DNA from: Lytechinus pictus | Taxonomy: Eukaryota > Echinodermata > Echinoidea > Temnopleuroida > Toxopneustidae | Direction: 5' to 3' | Assembly: GCF_037042905.1 (NCBI RefSeq) | Contig: NC_087254.1 | Coordinates: forward strand, 11,393,103-11,457,102 | DNA: 64,000 nt | Shown: positions 35,000 to 47,091 of the stretch, piece by piece | How the letters are laid out: each line of letters begins with the position of its first letter | Numbering within the stretch: the stretch's first letter is position 1 | Notes under the pieces: generated by a model | Databases searched by the model: none | The model's input: only the letters and a program-made list of their open reading frames with translations | What the model was told of the DNA's origin: nothing | Made by a program: the position numbers and the translations under genes

Positions 35000-35200
35000 T
35001 TGATACAGTTTTAGGTTCTGAACGTAGATACAAATAAAGGATTGCGCCAGATATTTAAGATTTTGTCTGCTTTTCCGCTTCCAAGAATACAGCGGCAGCT
35101 GGCTTGAAGAGACGCTCGCAACAAAATGACGTAGCTTGAAATATGACGTCACTATACGGATACTGTCATGTGACAAAGCAGCGGGAAAACTGCTGTGCAG
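35000..35200 (-). promoter_or_regulatory. SRSF2 promoter region with CRE and E2F-like sites
   Basis: A perfect palindromic CRE, TGACGTCA, lies at 35144-35151, with a half-site TGACGTAG at 35127-35134. A GCGGGAAA word (E2F-like) lies at 35181-35188 and a CATGTG E-box at 35168-35173. All are within 200 bp of the SRSF2 ATG, with raised CpG compared with flanks. There is no TATA box at a clear position. The start site is inferred to lie between 35000 and 35120. Confidence 0.5.
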
Positions 35201-35752
35201 TGTGCATTTACTAGTAGTTCCCATTTCCAGAAAATGATGAATGGGGGGGGGGGGGGCAGTTCCCACTAGGGGACTGCCCATGTTTTACAACTTGTCGTGA
35301 TCAGGGGTGGTATTCTGAGATCCATTTTATCTCAGATAAAATAAAATATTTTATCTCCGTTAAAATCAGCGAGATAAAATACCCTTAAAATCTCTCCGAA
35401 TTGGTATTCTGAGAACAATTTTATCTTCATTTTATCTCTGTAAGACACGCCTATTTTTAAATCAATATCCAATTAGAAAAGCGCTTTTATAGCTCTCTCA
35501 TATCATTCAACCAATGGAAATCCATTCCGCTAGGAGGTGTGGCAAAGAAGTCAGATTACGTCAATTTATTGACTTCAAATACGCTTGCGCTATACGCTTG
35601 CGCGTCTTTCAGAGATTTCTTTTTAACAAAAATGACAATACTCTTCTTTTTTTCGAAGTCTATGTCGCATCTTTTTAAGCATCATTTCATAGACAATAGT
35701 TGTCAAGAAAATTATTATGAAATACTTCCTGATTGTACAGGAATAACTTTAA

Positions 35753-36686
35753 GGACGTTCCACAGTTAAAGTGAAATCCATGTCATTTTCACCAAACTTT
35801 GCACATAGATTCTTTAGAACCTTAATATTCGAAATATGCAAAAATTAACATAGGTCCATGTGCTTGATTTTTTGCTATAGAGCTTCAAAGTTCACCCAAA
35901 TTGATGTTCTTAAGAATTGCGCATTCAAAAGAATTTGGCATTTTTAGACCTCCCAAGATTACTACAATGAGTTTAAACCTCTATTACTCAGTCAAAATAC
36001 ATGAAAAAGTCATCAGATTTCGCAAGAGAGTTAGTAATTATATCGTTAGAATGGAGAATCTATTTATAGTGCTATTTGTTTGCAATTTTAAGTTTAACAG
36101 CACTGTCAGTTCTTTAAAAAGGCGTAAACGATAACAAAATCCCAATCTAAAAAATGTAAAATTTCAGTAACAAACTACAAACGTACAATAAATGCTGCAC
36201 TTTATTCAAAATCCATGTCATTTTCACAAAAATTTGCAGAGTTGTAGAGGAAGGTATACCTAAGAGGTACAAACATTAAAAAATAGGGGTTCATGTGCTT
36301 GTTTTTAAACTATCAGCATTTTTATTAATGCAAATGTGCTTTTTAAAACACCAAAAATGCGCCGAATGCTTTGTATCTATGTGAAGAAAAAATCAAAACC
36401 AATCTACCATGTATTCAAACTTGGGGTAATATTCGTGATTCTTGGCAGCAATGCAGAGTAAAGTATTTTGAAATTGTAGAATTTTTTTTTGAATGGTCCA
36501 TGGAATAATTCAATTTTTTAGCTTCATGAAATGACGCATCGGATCTGCAGTTAAAGTGCAGAAGATGAGAAAAATCAGCTCATACCCGCAGCTAATTAAT
36601 CTCCTGTTCATTCATTGTGACGTCAGCGCGCACAGTGTAAATTATGCGCAGATCATAATGCGCATAAACATAACTGTGGAACGTCC
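35753..36686. mobile_element. 934-bp TTAA-flanked element with 16-bp TIR
   Basis: Perfect 16-bp inverted ends GGACGTTCCACAGTTA and TAACTGTGGAACGTCC are bounded by TTAA at 35749-35752 and 36687-36690. The paralogous empty site in the second F copy reads ACTTTAAGGTG near 51840, with a single TTAA. The interior has direct repeats of CCATGTCATTTTCAC and no transposase. A piggyBac or Kolobok class is inferred from TTAA. Confidence 0.88.
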
Positions 36687-36836
36687 TTAAGGTGTTGTTC
36701 TCAATGAATATATAATTTTTCTTCATTTTCTTGTCAACATTTAGAGTTCATTCACCTAGAAATGTTGACGAAATCAACGTCGCGGAGATAAAATAGCCCC
36801 TACCCTCTTTTAAGTTTATTTTATTTTTTTCTTCAA

Positions 36837-38347
36837 CCCAGGACCAAAATCCAATTGAAACCAGTTGGATTTCCAACTGGTTTCAATTGGTTTCAATTGG
36901 TTTCAACTGGTTTCAATTGGTTTTAACTGGAATATAACAATTTCCAGTTGAAACCAATTGAAACCAGTTGGGCAACTGGAAATCCTAACTGGAACCCGTT
37001 GGGCAACTGGAAATCCTAACTGGAACCAGTTGGGTAACTGGAAATGACTTCCAACTGGAAATGATTTCTAACTGGAACCAGTTGGGTAACTGGACATGAC
37101 TTCCAACTGGAAATGATTTCTAACTGGAACCAGTTGGGTAACTGGAAATCCTAACTGGAACCAGTTGGGTAACTGGAAATGACTTCCAACTGGAAATGAT
37201 TTCTAACTGGAACCAGTTGAGTAACTGGAAATCCTAACTGGAACCAGTTGGGTAACTGGAAATCCTAATTGGAACCAGTTGGGTAACTGGAAATGACTTC
37301 CAACTGGAAATGATTTTTAACTGGAACCAGTTGAGTAACTGGAAATCCTAACTGGAACCAGTTGGGTAACTGGAAATCCTAATTGGAACCAGTTGGGTAA
37401 CTGGAAATGACTTCCAACTGGAAATGATTTCTAACTGGAACCAGTTGAGTATCTGGAAATCCTAACTGGAACCAGTTGGGTAACTGGAAATCCTAACTGG
37501 AACCAGTTGGGTAACTGGAAATCCTAACTGGATCCAGTTATAGGTAACTGGAAATGACTTCCAACTGGTTTCCAATTGGAAATTTTCTAGTTACCCAACT
37601 GGTTCCAATTGAAACCAGTTAATTTGCATATTATCTGCCAGTGTGCACAGATTAATGTTTTATGTGATTCATCATCATTTAAAATGTATCTATTTAATTC
37701 TTTTCTATTTCAAGTACCATACTTGTTTCAGATAAGTGTTTAGAATGCTTAGCAGTGAAAACCATGTTCATAAATGTTATAGATTATAATTAAAACAGAT
37801 TATAAGATAATTAGTACACCACTAACTGTTACCAAATTACGTCAAATACAAATACATATATTTGAAGATCTTTCATGTAAATATATATCTTATAAAAGTC
37901 TACTTTATCAATGCACTTTACAATGATATTATAGACATATAGCACTGCTTCCTGTTGGCATGAGCAATAGTTAGTGCAAAATCTAATTAATTTGTAACTA
38001 ATTAAGTCATTCCAACTGGAAGTTCCAATTGGATCCAGTTGGAAACCAATTAGTTTCAACTGGTTCCAATTGAAACCAGTTGCCTCCAATTGGTTTCAAC
38101 TGGAACCAATTGAAACCAGTTACCTCCAATTGGATTCAACTGGTTTTAATAGGGAAATTGGAACAACTGGAACCAATTGAAACCAGTTGCCAACTGGTTC
38201 CAGTTGCCCAATTGGTTTTAACTGGAACCAGTTGGCAACTGGTTTCCAATTGGTTCCAGTTGTTCCAATTTCCCTATTGAAACCAGTTGGCCAACTGGTT
38301 TCAATTGGTTTTGCTCTAATTGGTTTCAACTGGATTTTGGTCCTGGG
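36837..38347. mobile_element. 1.5-kb minisatellite-built element (CCCAGGACCAAAATCC ends)
   Basis: Ends CCCAGGACCAAAATCCA and TGGATTTTGGTCCTGGG are perfect 17-bp inverted repeats. It sits between AA and AA where the empty copy has a single run (CTTCAAAGTAAC). Both arms consist of (A/C)AACTGGTTTCAATTGG-type units. The left interior (36960-37600) is a tandem array of AACTGGAACCAGTTGGGTA with GGAAATGACTTCC variants. A unique AT-rich segment lies at 37620-38000. No coding frame. Confidence 0.85.
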
Positions 38348-38762
38348 AAAGTAACTTGGGCGCAAGCACATCATCCGCGTTGCTATGTCCAGATACGCAT
38401 TGGGTATGTCTACGCAGCCACTGTTCTGTAGCGTATCATCGTATACCGTGTTTACACTTAATCGGCATTTGGTTCTGAACCAAATGCCGATGCAGAATCG
38501 GCATTTGGATTGCGTTTACACGTTGTTACAGCTCGCGGTTCAGAACCGCGAGCCGATGCAAAAACCTGAAATGATACGCATACCAACAATATACGTCATA
38601 ATAAAGACAACGCTGGATCAGTGCGCTTACAATTACGTCACAATGGTAAAATAATTGAAATGCGCACAAATTGCCGGTGCAGAATCGGCTTTCTGTTTAC
38701 ACGTAGTAAAAAAGCCGATTCTGCATCGGCTCGCGGTTCAGAACCTACTACTTTGGTGCACT

Positions 38763-40150
38763 GTTAAAAATTGCCGTAATTTTACGGACAAATTTTAACA
38801 GAAATCGTCCGTAAACGATAAAATACGGAAAAAAATTGTAAATTTACGGATTTCTACAGAAAACCCGTAAAAATTACATAATAATTAGGTAAATTATCAA
38901 TTTTACGGACGTTTTCTGTAATTGTACAGAAGATCATTATTGAAAGGAGGCGTTTACGATACATCTTGTAAATTTACTGTCAGTAGATGTAAGTTTACGG
39001 ATAAGATTTAACATATTAATTTGTAACATGTGTAAAGTGCATTTTCTACGGAAAATTTTGTAAAATTTACAGAAAAATCAGGTTAATGATACATTTTCTG
39101 ACGTTGTCCGTAATTGTAGTGAAGATCATTCTTGAAAGGAGACGTTTGGTGGTTTACGGTACAAATCTTTGTAAATTTACTAGAAAGTAGCTGTAAGTTT
39201 ACGGACAAGATTTAACAGATTAATTTGTACTATTCAAACTACGGAAATTTTGTAAAAATTACATAAAAATCAGGTAAATGATCAATTTTACAAACGTTTT
39301 GATCCGTAATTGTACAGAAGATCATTATTGAAAGGAGACGTTTACGGTACATCGATCTTGTAAATTTACTGTAAAGTAGATGTAAGTTTACGGACAACGT
39401 CAGAAAATTTATATAACCTGATTTTCCTGTAAAGTTTACAAATTTTCCGTAGAAATTCCACTTTACATATATATATATCAAAAATTAATCTCAGAAATGA
39501 GACGTTTAGTGGTTTACGGTACAAATCTTTGTAAATTTACTAGAAAGGTAGCTGTAAATTTACGGACAAGATTTAACAGAAATGGCAATTTCTACGGAAA
39601 CTTTGTAGAATTTACAGAAAAATCAGGTTAATGATAAATTTACTGACATTGTCCGTAATTGTAGTGAAGATCATTATTGAAAGGAGACATATTAATTTGT
39701 AACATGTGTAAAGTGCATTTTCTACGGAAAATTTTGTAAAATTTACAGAAAAATCAGGTTAATGATACATTTTCTGACGTTGTCCGTAATTGTAGTGAAG
39801 ATCATTCTTGAAAGGAGACGTTTGGTGGTTTACGATACATCTTGTAAATTTACTGTAAAGTAGATGTAAGTTTATGGACAAGATTTAACAGATTAATTTG
39901 TAATATGTGTAAAGTGCAATTTCTTCAGAAAATTTGTAAAATTTACAGAAAAATCAGGTTATAATGGTAAATTTACTGACGTAAGGATCGAGACGTTTAC
40001 GATACATCTTTGTAAATTTACTGTAAAGTAGATGTAAGTTTACAGACACGATTTAACAGATTAATTCGTAATATGCCCTAATATGTGGAAAGTGCAATTT
40101 CTACGGAAACTTTGTAAAATTTACAGAAAAATCAAGTTAATGATAAGTTT
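38763..40150 (+). repeat. Left terminal tandem array, ~235-bp unit
   Basis: Units contain GTTTACGGACAAGATTTAAC, AGATTAATTTGTAAC, TCTACGGAAAATTTTGTAAA, ATTTACAGAAAAATCAGGTT and GAAGATCATTCTTGAAAGGA. Copies or partial copies recur near 38995, 39210, 39370, 39560, 39690, 39870 and 40040, some truncated. Confidence 0.75.
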
Positions 40151-40740
40151 TCTTTTTCGAGCATGCGCACTTGAGAAGTTTGTGAAAAGCCCGCGAAGCA
40201 AAGAGAATTTTCCTTGCGGTCTTGGATGTGTCAAGTGATCTTCTTGATCAGAAATTCGTAAGTATTTTGCTTTGAATTCGTAAAAGAAATTTCTGCTGTG
40301 CCTCTCTGGAATATATTGATACGTTTTATGCAGTTATATGAAATTAATAGTGTTGGTTTTCATGATTACGAACAAGGTTTTGGCATTGACGAGTCCAGAC
40401 GATGCAATGTATCGTCGCGTACGCGCTGCTACAGTCCCATTGGTGCATTTGAGTGTTGGCTATTTTGACACTGTGGTTGAACGAATTGAATCGAAGGTGC
40501 GAAGCCGTGGGCCAAGCTTGTTTTATGAGCTTCACAAGGATATTTTATATTATGATGCCATTTATATATTCATTTGTATCTTCATTTGTAAATGTCAAGA
40601 TGAAAATATAAACCTCAAAATATTAAATTTGTGCAATTAAACTTATTTAAACTTGGGGTAGGCCTAGATTAGATTAGGGCCTAGCCAGTAGCCTAGATCT
40701 AATTCTAAATCAAATCAATGTCAATGACAATGGCATTGAA
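40151..40740 (+). other. Possible 5' untranslated exon of the HARBI1-like gene
   Basis: GC-richer sequence follows the array and ends in a good donor TTC|GTAAGTATT at 40257/40258. A 100-codon frame from 40338 begins with a hydrophobic MKLIVLVFMITNKVLA stretch but has no recognisable continuation. Treat both as candidates only. Confidence 0.25.
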
Positions 40741-40741
40741 T

Positions 40742-41986
40742 GGGTGATTCCCGGGGGGGCCACTTACATTGACGAGTGGATACCATGCGCGACCAAAAAA
40801 ACACGTAAAAAGGATGTCTTTTTCACGATAGGGCACGTTACGTACGTAACGTGATAAGGGTGTCAAAAACACAAAAATAATGAAAAAAGGGTATCTATTT
40901 CGCTAGGACAATTACGTGTTTAGGGTCGAATTTGCGGGGATGATGAAACAAAATTAAAATGTTTTATAAAGGATGTCCTTTTTGCCCCAACACTTCGTGT
41001 TTAGAGTCCAATTTGCGCGAGGTGTAGAAGATGGGGTCGTACTAAACCAAATTAGGTAAAGCCGACGACCGATGGACCCGTAAAAATAAAACATTCCTGT
41101 ACTTGTTTAGGGGTTCATTTCAGGGAATATTTGCCAAGAGTATCGTTTTGTTTCCAATACTTGTTAAGGGTAGGGTTTCACACGCCAATACTTGTTAAGG
41201 GGTGCATTTTCAGAATATGGAAACTACGTGTTTAGGGTGCTTTTCGAGACCCCATGGTCGCGCATGGTATCCACTCGTGAATGGAACTGGCCCCCCCGGG
41301 GGGTGATTTCGACTCAAGTACGGTGTTGAAATCTGGTGTTGGTGTTGTGACAACACCAGCCACAACACCGTACTTGAAATCAGGCTGGTGTTAATTGGGA
41401 TTGACCTCGGAAAATATGATTATGACGTATTTCCGGCAGTTCGTGTTGAATGTCGTCTGCTGAACCCAGCACTGCGGCTGGTGTTGACGATCTACGTGCA
41501 ATTTCCCCATTCACCAACACCAACCCCCAGGGATTGGGAAAATCATGGTTTCAAGTTCGGTGTTGGTGTTGGCAATCTCAAGCTCGTGAACAGGCGGCAA
41601 ACACGATGAAACATCCCCGTAAAATTAGCTTTTACAGTTAAGATGAGCTAGTAGTAGTATAGTATAGTAGAACAAATCATTTGAGCTGTATATATTTTGA
41701 TAAAGAATAATGTTCACTCTTTTGAATTCTTGAATTAATTAAAACATTGGTACATGTATTCTGTACGATGAGAATTTAATGCATTTCTTTCCGATTTCAT
41801 TTTCGTCGTCGAGACTTCTCGCGTGAAGTTGAGATGATTTAGCAGCGCAGCGCAGAGGCGTGACGTCATGTGCTATCGATAACGCAATTGGTATCATTCC
41901 TCTGAACCCAGTCCCAGCTCGGTGTTGGAGCTCGGTTCAGCGGCCTTTTTACGCTCTCAACACCAACACCGAACTTGAAATCACCC
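40742..41986. mobile_element. MITE with GGGTGATTTC ends, interrupted
   Basis: The left end GGGTGATT, interrupted by the next element, continues as TCGACTCAAGTACGGTGTTG. The right end is CGAACTTGAAATCACCC. AAT flanks both sides (40739-40741, 41987-41989). The interior has inverted CAACACCAACACCGAACTT and AAGTTCGGTGTTGGTGTTGG words. Confidence 0.65.
40750..41300. mobile_element. CCCGGG-ended hAT-like MITE, copy 2, 8-bp TSD
   Basis: Ends CCCGGGGGGGCC and GGCCCCCCCGGG are perfect inverts, followed inward by GAGTGGATACCATGCGCGAC and its complement. An 8-bp duplication GGGTGATT lies at 40742-40749 and 41301-41308. The interior repeats CGTGTTTAGGGT. The element is 551 bp and disrupts the GGGTGATTTC MITE. 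Confidence 0.85.
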
Positions 41987-42003
41987 AATGTCAACTACAG
42001 TTA

Positions 42004-42551
42004 GTTAGATCTAGTAATACCTCAAGCGAAGTTCGCGCAGGCTCCACTCCACTTCACTACCGCTACACTACACTCCACCTACCCAAACTTCGGGACGGTG
42101 AACTCGATCAGATATTCCGAGTGACAAAGGTGGGGTGGCCGATGGAAATGTTATTTATTGTAAAAATCGTAACAAAAAATATAAAGAGAAAGAAAAATAG
42201 CTTAATTTCTTACTCTTCACCCGTATTTCACTCCGTGTCCATCCTCTGGTTATCCTCTAAATTGTTGATTTTGAGCCAGTATCTATTTCCTCACACGTCA
42301 CTATTCATGGCCGATTTAAAAACATCGCATGCGATCGGTCGCAGGTCAAACAGCATAAATATTTATATTATTATTGGATGGTTCAGAAAATACCAAAAAT
42401 ATTCTACGAGTATGGGGAAAAAAAAATTTCCTCGTTTTATTTTTTTCTTTAATTTTTACAATAAATAACATTTCCATCCCACCTTTGTCACTAGCGGTAG
42501 TGAAGTGGAGTGGAGCCTGCACGAACTTCGCTCGAGGTAGATCTAATAATG
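42004..42551. repeat. Palindromic MITE (CTCCACTCCACTTCACTACC arms)
   Basis: The left arm, TTAGATCT...ACCTCAAGCGAAGTTC through GGCTCCACTCCACTTCACTA, is matched by the inverted right arm AGTGAAGTGGAGTGGAGCC and on to GAGGTAGATCTAATA. Nested inside is a second inverted pair, GTGACAAAGGTGGG with ATGTTATTTATTGTAAAAAT. A long frame through it is a by-product of the palindrome. Confidence 0.7.
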
Positions 42552-42639
42552 ACTTAGTGCTGGCTAGCGACCGACGGGTTTCCATTCTCAGCCATTCACT
42601 GATAATTCAGTTAAGACAGTGTGTTCCATGTGTGTATGT

Positions 42640-42760
42640 GTGATGCGAAGCTACCTCAGCTCAAGCGATGTAGACGACCTTGTTGGAGCGTACAGTGTAG
42701 CGGTAGTGAAGTGGAGTGGAGCCTGCACGAACATCGCTTTAGGTAATGCGAAGCGTGCTG
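42640..42760 (+). repeat. Extra arm copy of the CTCCACTCC palindrome
   Basis: GTAGCGGTAGTGAAGTGGAG then TGGAGCCTGCACGAACATCG repeats the right arm of 42004-42551 downstream, preceded by an inverted AGCTACCTCAGCTCAAGCGA. Confidence 0.6.
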
Positions 42761-43669
42761 TACATGTGTCCTCTGGAGGTGTGGGCATGGGTTTAGTGAC
42801 AGTGTGCATGTGATTGTGAAGGGTTGAAGCCCGGGTTGAAGTTTCTTACAGCTCTGTGGGTTTATCTATAATTAAATGATTCTCTTTTCAAGCTTAAATT
42901 TTTATAATGATGATTGCTACATTCCAATTATTTGATTAAATTGTTTGTTTTAGAACAGGTCTTTTATTTTGTCCTCAGTCTATTTCTCCCATTACATATC
43001 AAATAAAGAGAGTCTTCACTTGTGTTTCATTAAATTATTATACAATGTCCACTGTAATGAAAATGGAAACATGCCGGTCAAATGAAAGTGCAATATAAGT
43101 GGAAACATGCTGGTCTATTGACTATATGTTGACCATATAGTAGAAAGCAAAATTTGTTCTCAGCTGTAATTATTCTTCTATGGAAACTTGCTTCTCATAG
43201 ATAAAATAAAATTTCCGAAGACCCCATATAATTTTGTACTATTTGGTGCATTTAAACAGGAGAAAGAAATGCTTTTTTTTTTCAATTTGCCTAAATTGCA
43301 TTTAAAAATATACCTTTCTTTTGCTTTCGGCACAGGCCAATTTTTAGAGGCTGAAATATTAAAGAGTTGATTACTTAAATTTCGTTCTAAAATCTTTTTC
43401 ATATCACTTGCAAATAGAGAAAATATAGCGCCCCCCCAAAAAAAAAAAACTTTAATTTTTAAAGGCATCTCGCACAAATGATTACAATGTTTTTGTTTTA
43501 TTTATCATTCACTATGAGATCTGTATAAAGTGATAAACCAATGAATTATTTTTATATGTATATGTTTCCAATTATTTGCCTACCGGTATTTATTAAAAAA
43601 TAATGTTTGTGTTGTTATTTGACAATTGTTTCACAGAATTACGTCGTCGGTTGACATCTACCTATACCC
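42761..43669. other. No gene seen before HARBI1-like exon
   Basis: AT-rich. It ends with a plausible acceptor (TTGTTTCACAG, 43636) leading into an untranslated leader before the ATG at 43670. Confidence 0.4.
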
Positions 43670-43714
43670 ATGGATTATCTCCATCACCTTCACAACCTTG
43701 AATTGCTAAGAGAG
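43670..43714 (+). pseudogene. HARBI1-like exon 1 (start Met)
   Basis: ATG in CCCATGG, reading MDYLHHLHNLELLRE, with donor GTATGA. Phase 0. Confidence 0.6.
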
Positions 43715-43981
43715 GTATGATTGATAAATTTGGTTTACATTGTTTTAATTTGTTTAAAAGTATTATTGAAATGATTTGATGAGATAACAAAAATGAAAAC
43801 TTGAAATAACATTTTGAATGTAATTTTTGTTAATCTTGGGAAGACAATTAAGATTGCAGTTATTATGTTGGTAGATGTGTAATCAAATCTACATGCACAT
43901 GTTCACTGTTTGGAACGTTTATAAAGATCACAAAATAAAAGAATTAAAAATAATATTCAACTCTTCTGCATACATGTACAG

Positions 43982-44198
43982 CTACCTTTGCCAAGACCAC
44001 GTCGTGGGCTACGGGATGCTAGAAATCCATCGGAATCGTATGAGGATGGGCCATTTCGAGATCGGTATCGACTGTCAAAAGAAACCGTCATTTACATCAT
44101 CAACATGCTGGAAGCCGAATTGAAGAGGGACACACAGAGGAATGATCCACTTCCCGTTTATTTGCAGGTGTTGACGGCTCTCCGTTTTCATGCAGTGG
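43982..44198 (+). pseudogene. HARBI1-like exon 2 (N-terminal helical domain)
   Basis: Acceptor ATGTACAG and donor GTGAGT. It encodes RRGLRDARNPSESYEDGPFR, then RYRLSKETVIYIINMLEAEL and LTALRFHAVG. Confidence 0.75.
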
Positions 44199-44718
44199 GT
44201 GAGTAATTGAATTAAATGATTATTGAATGTTTCTGGGCACTGTTAAATCTATTTGACTGAGGTTGTTTCTATTAATTTTAGGACTCCAGACAAAGTTGAT
44301 GATGATGACAATATCTAGAAATCAGAGAGGGATCACATAAGTAAGAGTATCATTTAAGCAAACAGTCAAGTACCTATGAATTGCATGCTTAAAAATTCCA
44401 AAACTACCACAGCAGGAGTGAAGCTCTGCTGTTTCTGCTGTTAGAACTGTTATGTCAGGTTAGAGTTATAAATTCGTCATTAACTCTAAATTGGCAGATC
44501 ACCCCCACCCCCCCCCCCCGAAACTTGGCTGTGTTGCGATGAAAAGCTATGAAATTTGGCACATAGATAACAACTCGAGATGAACATACACACAAAAAAC
44601 TAGAGCTGCAATCGTATCAGAACAATGTGCATGCATTGACGCCTGTGATTTTATGGAGGGCAAGAAACAGAAGGAGATAAAGAGAAAACTCCTGAGGATA
44701 TACATTTTCAAAATATTA

Positions 44719-45345
44719 AGAGGGCGCTATTTTTATAGGCAATGGTCACTGATGCGTAAAAAAAACATTTTGCATATGAGGGATGATGCCATTAGCAAAC
44801 CCTAAAAAAGTGATACCAAGATAAATGGAAACAAGGAAGTGATGGCCATTTTACTGTTTTCCAACTTTTTAATAGAGAGCGCTATTTCTTAAAGGTAATG
44901 GTCACTGATGTGCGTAAAAAAACATGGATTATGAGGGATGATGCCATAAGCATACCCTGAAAATATGAGACCGAAATAAATGAAAACTAGGAACTTATCG
45001 TCATGGCCATTATAATATTTCTTTAGTTTGCAATAGAGGGCGCTATTTTTTAAGATAATGGTAATTGATGTGTAAAATGAAAAAAAAAAACAATTGAATT
45101 TGGACTATCATAAGTCAACCCTGAAAATATGAAACTGAAATAAATGAAAACAAGTAAGTGATGGCCATTTTACTATTATTCCACTTTGCAATAGAGGGCG
45201 CTATTTCTAAAGGTAATGGTCACTGATGCGTAAAAACAGATGAATAAGGAAGCATGTTCCCAAATCAGACCAAAATAAATAAAAACAAGGAAGTTACGGC
45301 CATTTTATGATTTTCCTACTTTACATTTCAATAAATATGAATTTT
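44719..45345 (+). repeat. Tandem array, ~158-bp unit, in HARBI1-like intron
   Basis: The word AGAGGGCGCTATTT starts units at 44719, 44874, 45035 and 45193 (periods about 155, 161 and 158). Each is followed by GGTAATGGTCACTGATG and, later, AGTGATGGCCATTTTACT. Confidence 0.8.
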
Positions 45346-46217
45346 TTTTAATGTAGACTATTTCGGATTTGAATTTAGGGCATGAAGACGGCATTTTCAA
45401 GGGCAAGTCATATTTTCATATGAAGAGCAACTCTTAAACAATCTACAGCAATTTGTTAGAAGTGTGTAGCATGCAGGATAAGAGAGTAAGGATGGGATTA
45501 GGAATAGTATGCAAATGGACTAGAAATTTACAAAATGGCGCCTGGATGGTCATGCATTGCCCCTGTCCGTCCGCCCCCCACTTGGTTTCCGCGCAATAAG
45601 TAAAAAAATATGTAATGGATAAAAAAAGTTTGGTGTGTAGGTATAGGACACCAAAATACAGGCTCAGTTCGAATTCGGAGTCCGCAGGTCAAAGGTCACA
45701 GCTCATTAGATATGCGAGTTGGTTTCCACATGATTATCATAAGTTCCAAATGAATATTTAGAAATGTTTTTTTATTTTAATTATAATCATGTGAATGATC
45801 ACACATAGACATCTACTATGTATGGGAAATACCATGTATGTTGCGCGCCATGTTATATAGTGGTACACTTTGGGGGTACTGACCAATTTTTTTGAACTTT
45901 TATCAATAGATGTGCAAAAACATCAAGGTAAAAAGTCAAAAGCACGGGGCAGAAAATAAACATTATTCAATAGCTGTTTTTGAAGTCAGTACTGCTGCTA
46001 TATCGAATCGCGTATGATGGCGACACTGCAAGAGGCCTTCCACTTGTTAAAATGAATTGCAGAAAATTGTCTGATATTTGTAAAAGATGAATATTCTTAT
46101 GAAATATGTGCTTAATTTTTTTTGTCATCAGAAGTATCATCTGTATGTGTAATGAAATGTTTTAAAATTACCTCGAAACAATGACCTATCAACCATATGG
46201 TTTGTTTGATTTTACAG
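45346..46217. other. Intron stretch, no gene seen
   Basis: Unique-looking intronic sequence up to the acceptor TGATTTTACAG at 46217. Confidence 0.4.
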
Positions 46218-46504
46218 GATCATTTCAAAAGATGCATGGTGATGAGGCAGCAATATCACAGTCATCAATGTGTCGAATCATCAAAGATGTGTCAGAAGCT
46301 ATAGCAAGAAGGAAAAGGCAATACATGAAGTTTCCTTCGACAAGAGAAGAAGTTGAAGCAACTCAGCGACAGTTCTTCCAGTACTGCAGATTTCCAGGAG
46401 TGATAGGTGCAATTGATGGGACACATGTCTACATCAGGAGCCCTGGTGGGGATCAGGCAATATACTTCCTCAACAGGAAGAATAGATACTCGATCAATGT
46501 TCAG
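46218..46504 (+). pseudogene. HARBI1-like exon 3 (first catalytic Asp)
   Basis: 287 nt, entered after one Gly base, donor GTTAGA. Contains SQSSMCRIIKDVSEAIARRK, the helix-turn-helix-like segment of the family, and GVIGAIDGTHV. Confidence 0.82.
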
Positions 46505-47091
46505 GTTAGATTAATTATACCCTTTCTTAGGCCCTTTTCACAATTAGTGCTGAGACTGCTTGCAACCTTTGTGATTGTGTGCAACATATATTGTGATCAA
46601 ATGATTGCAATTGCTAATACAAGCAAATGTGAAAGCCACTTAAATTACTATAACTAGAACAATGTACTATTTTGTATAAAGTTTGGCAAAAAAAAAGAAT
46701 GTGACATTAATTTTCTTTCCTAGGATTTCCTATCACTTCAGTTTCATTTATAGTAATTATTCGATTCGTATTTGATTGGGCAATTTTTAAAATGAGTAGT
46801 TAATTCTGTAGCATATATATATTTTTTTGTGTGTGTGCAAGTACTGAGCAATTGAAGCAGTGGAAGGGTGGGGTGATTGTTGGATAAATCAACCTAACAT
46901 GGAAAGCACACCAATAATTTTTATGTGCATGCATGTTAAAATTGCATTCCAAATATGTGATAAACTTGCAAAACTCAATTGTTGTGTGCTCCCATTGGAT
47001 GTCCCAAAGAAAATTGAAAATTAAGTGCCCAGAACGATATAGAGACAGTTATGAATGTAAGATTTGATATTCCTCTTTTGTCTTCTGCTAG

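Noticed and set aside
36837-38347. CRISPR-like array
   Set aside because: The repeats are contiguous variants of a short palindromic unit with no unique spacers. The DNA is eukaryotic and the array is enclosed by transposon ends.
41860-42468. 202-codon plus-strand frame
   Set aside because: It runs across a MITE end and the arm of the CTCCACTCC palindrome. The protein is low in recognisable features and the DNA is repetitive.
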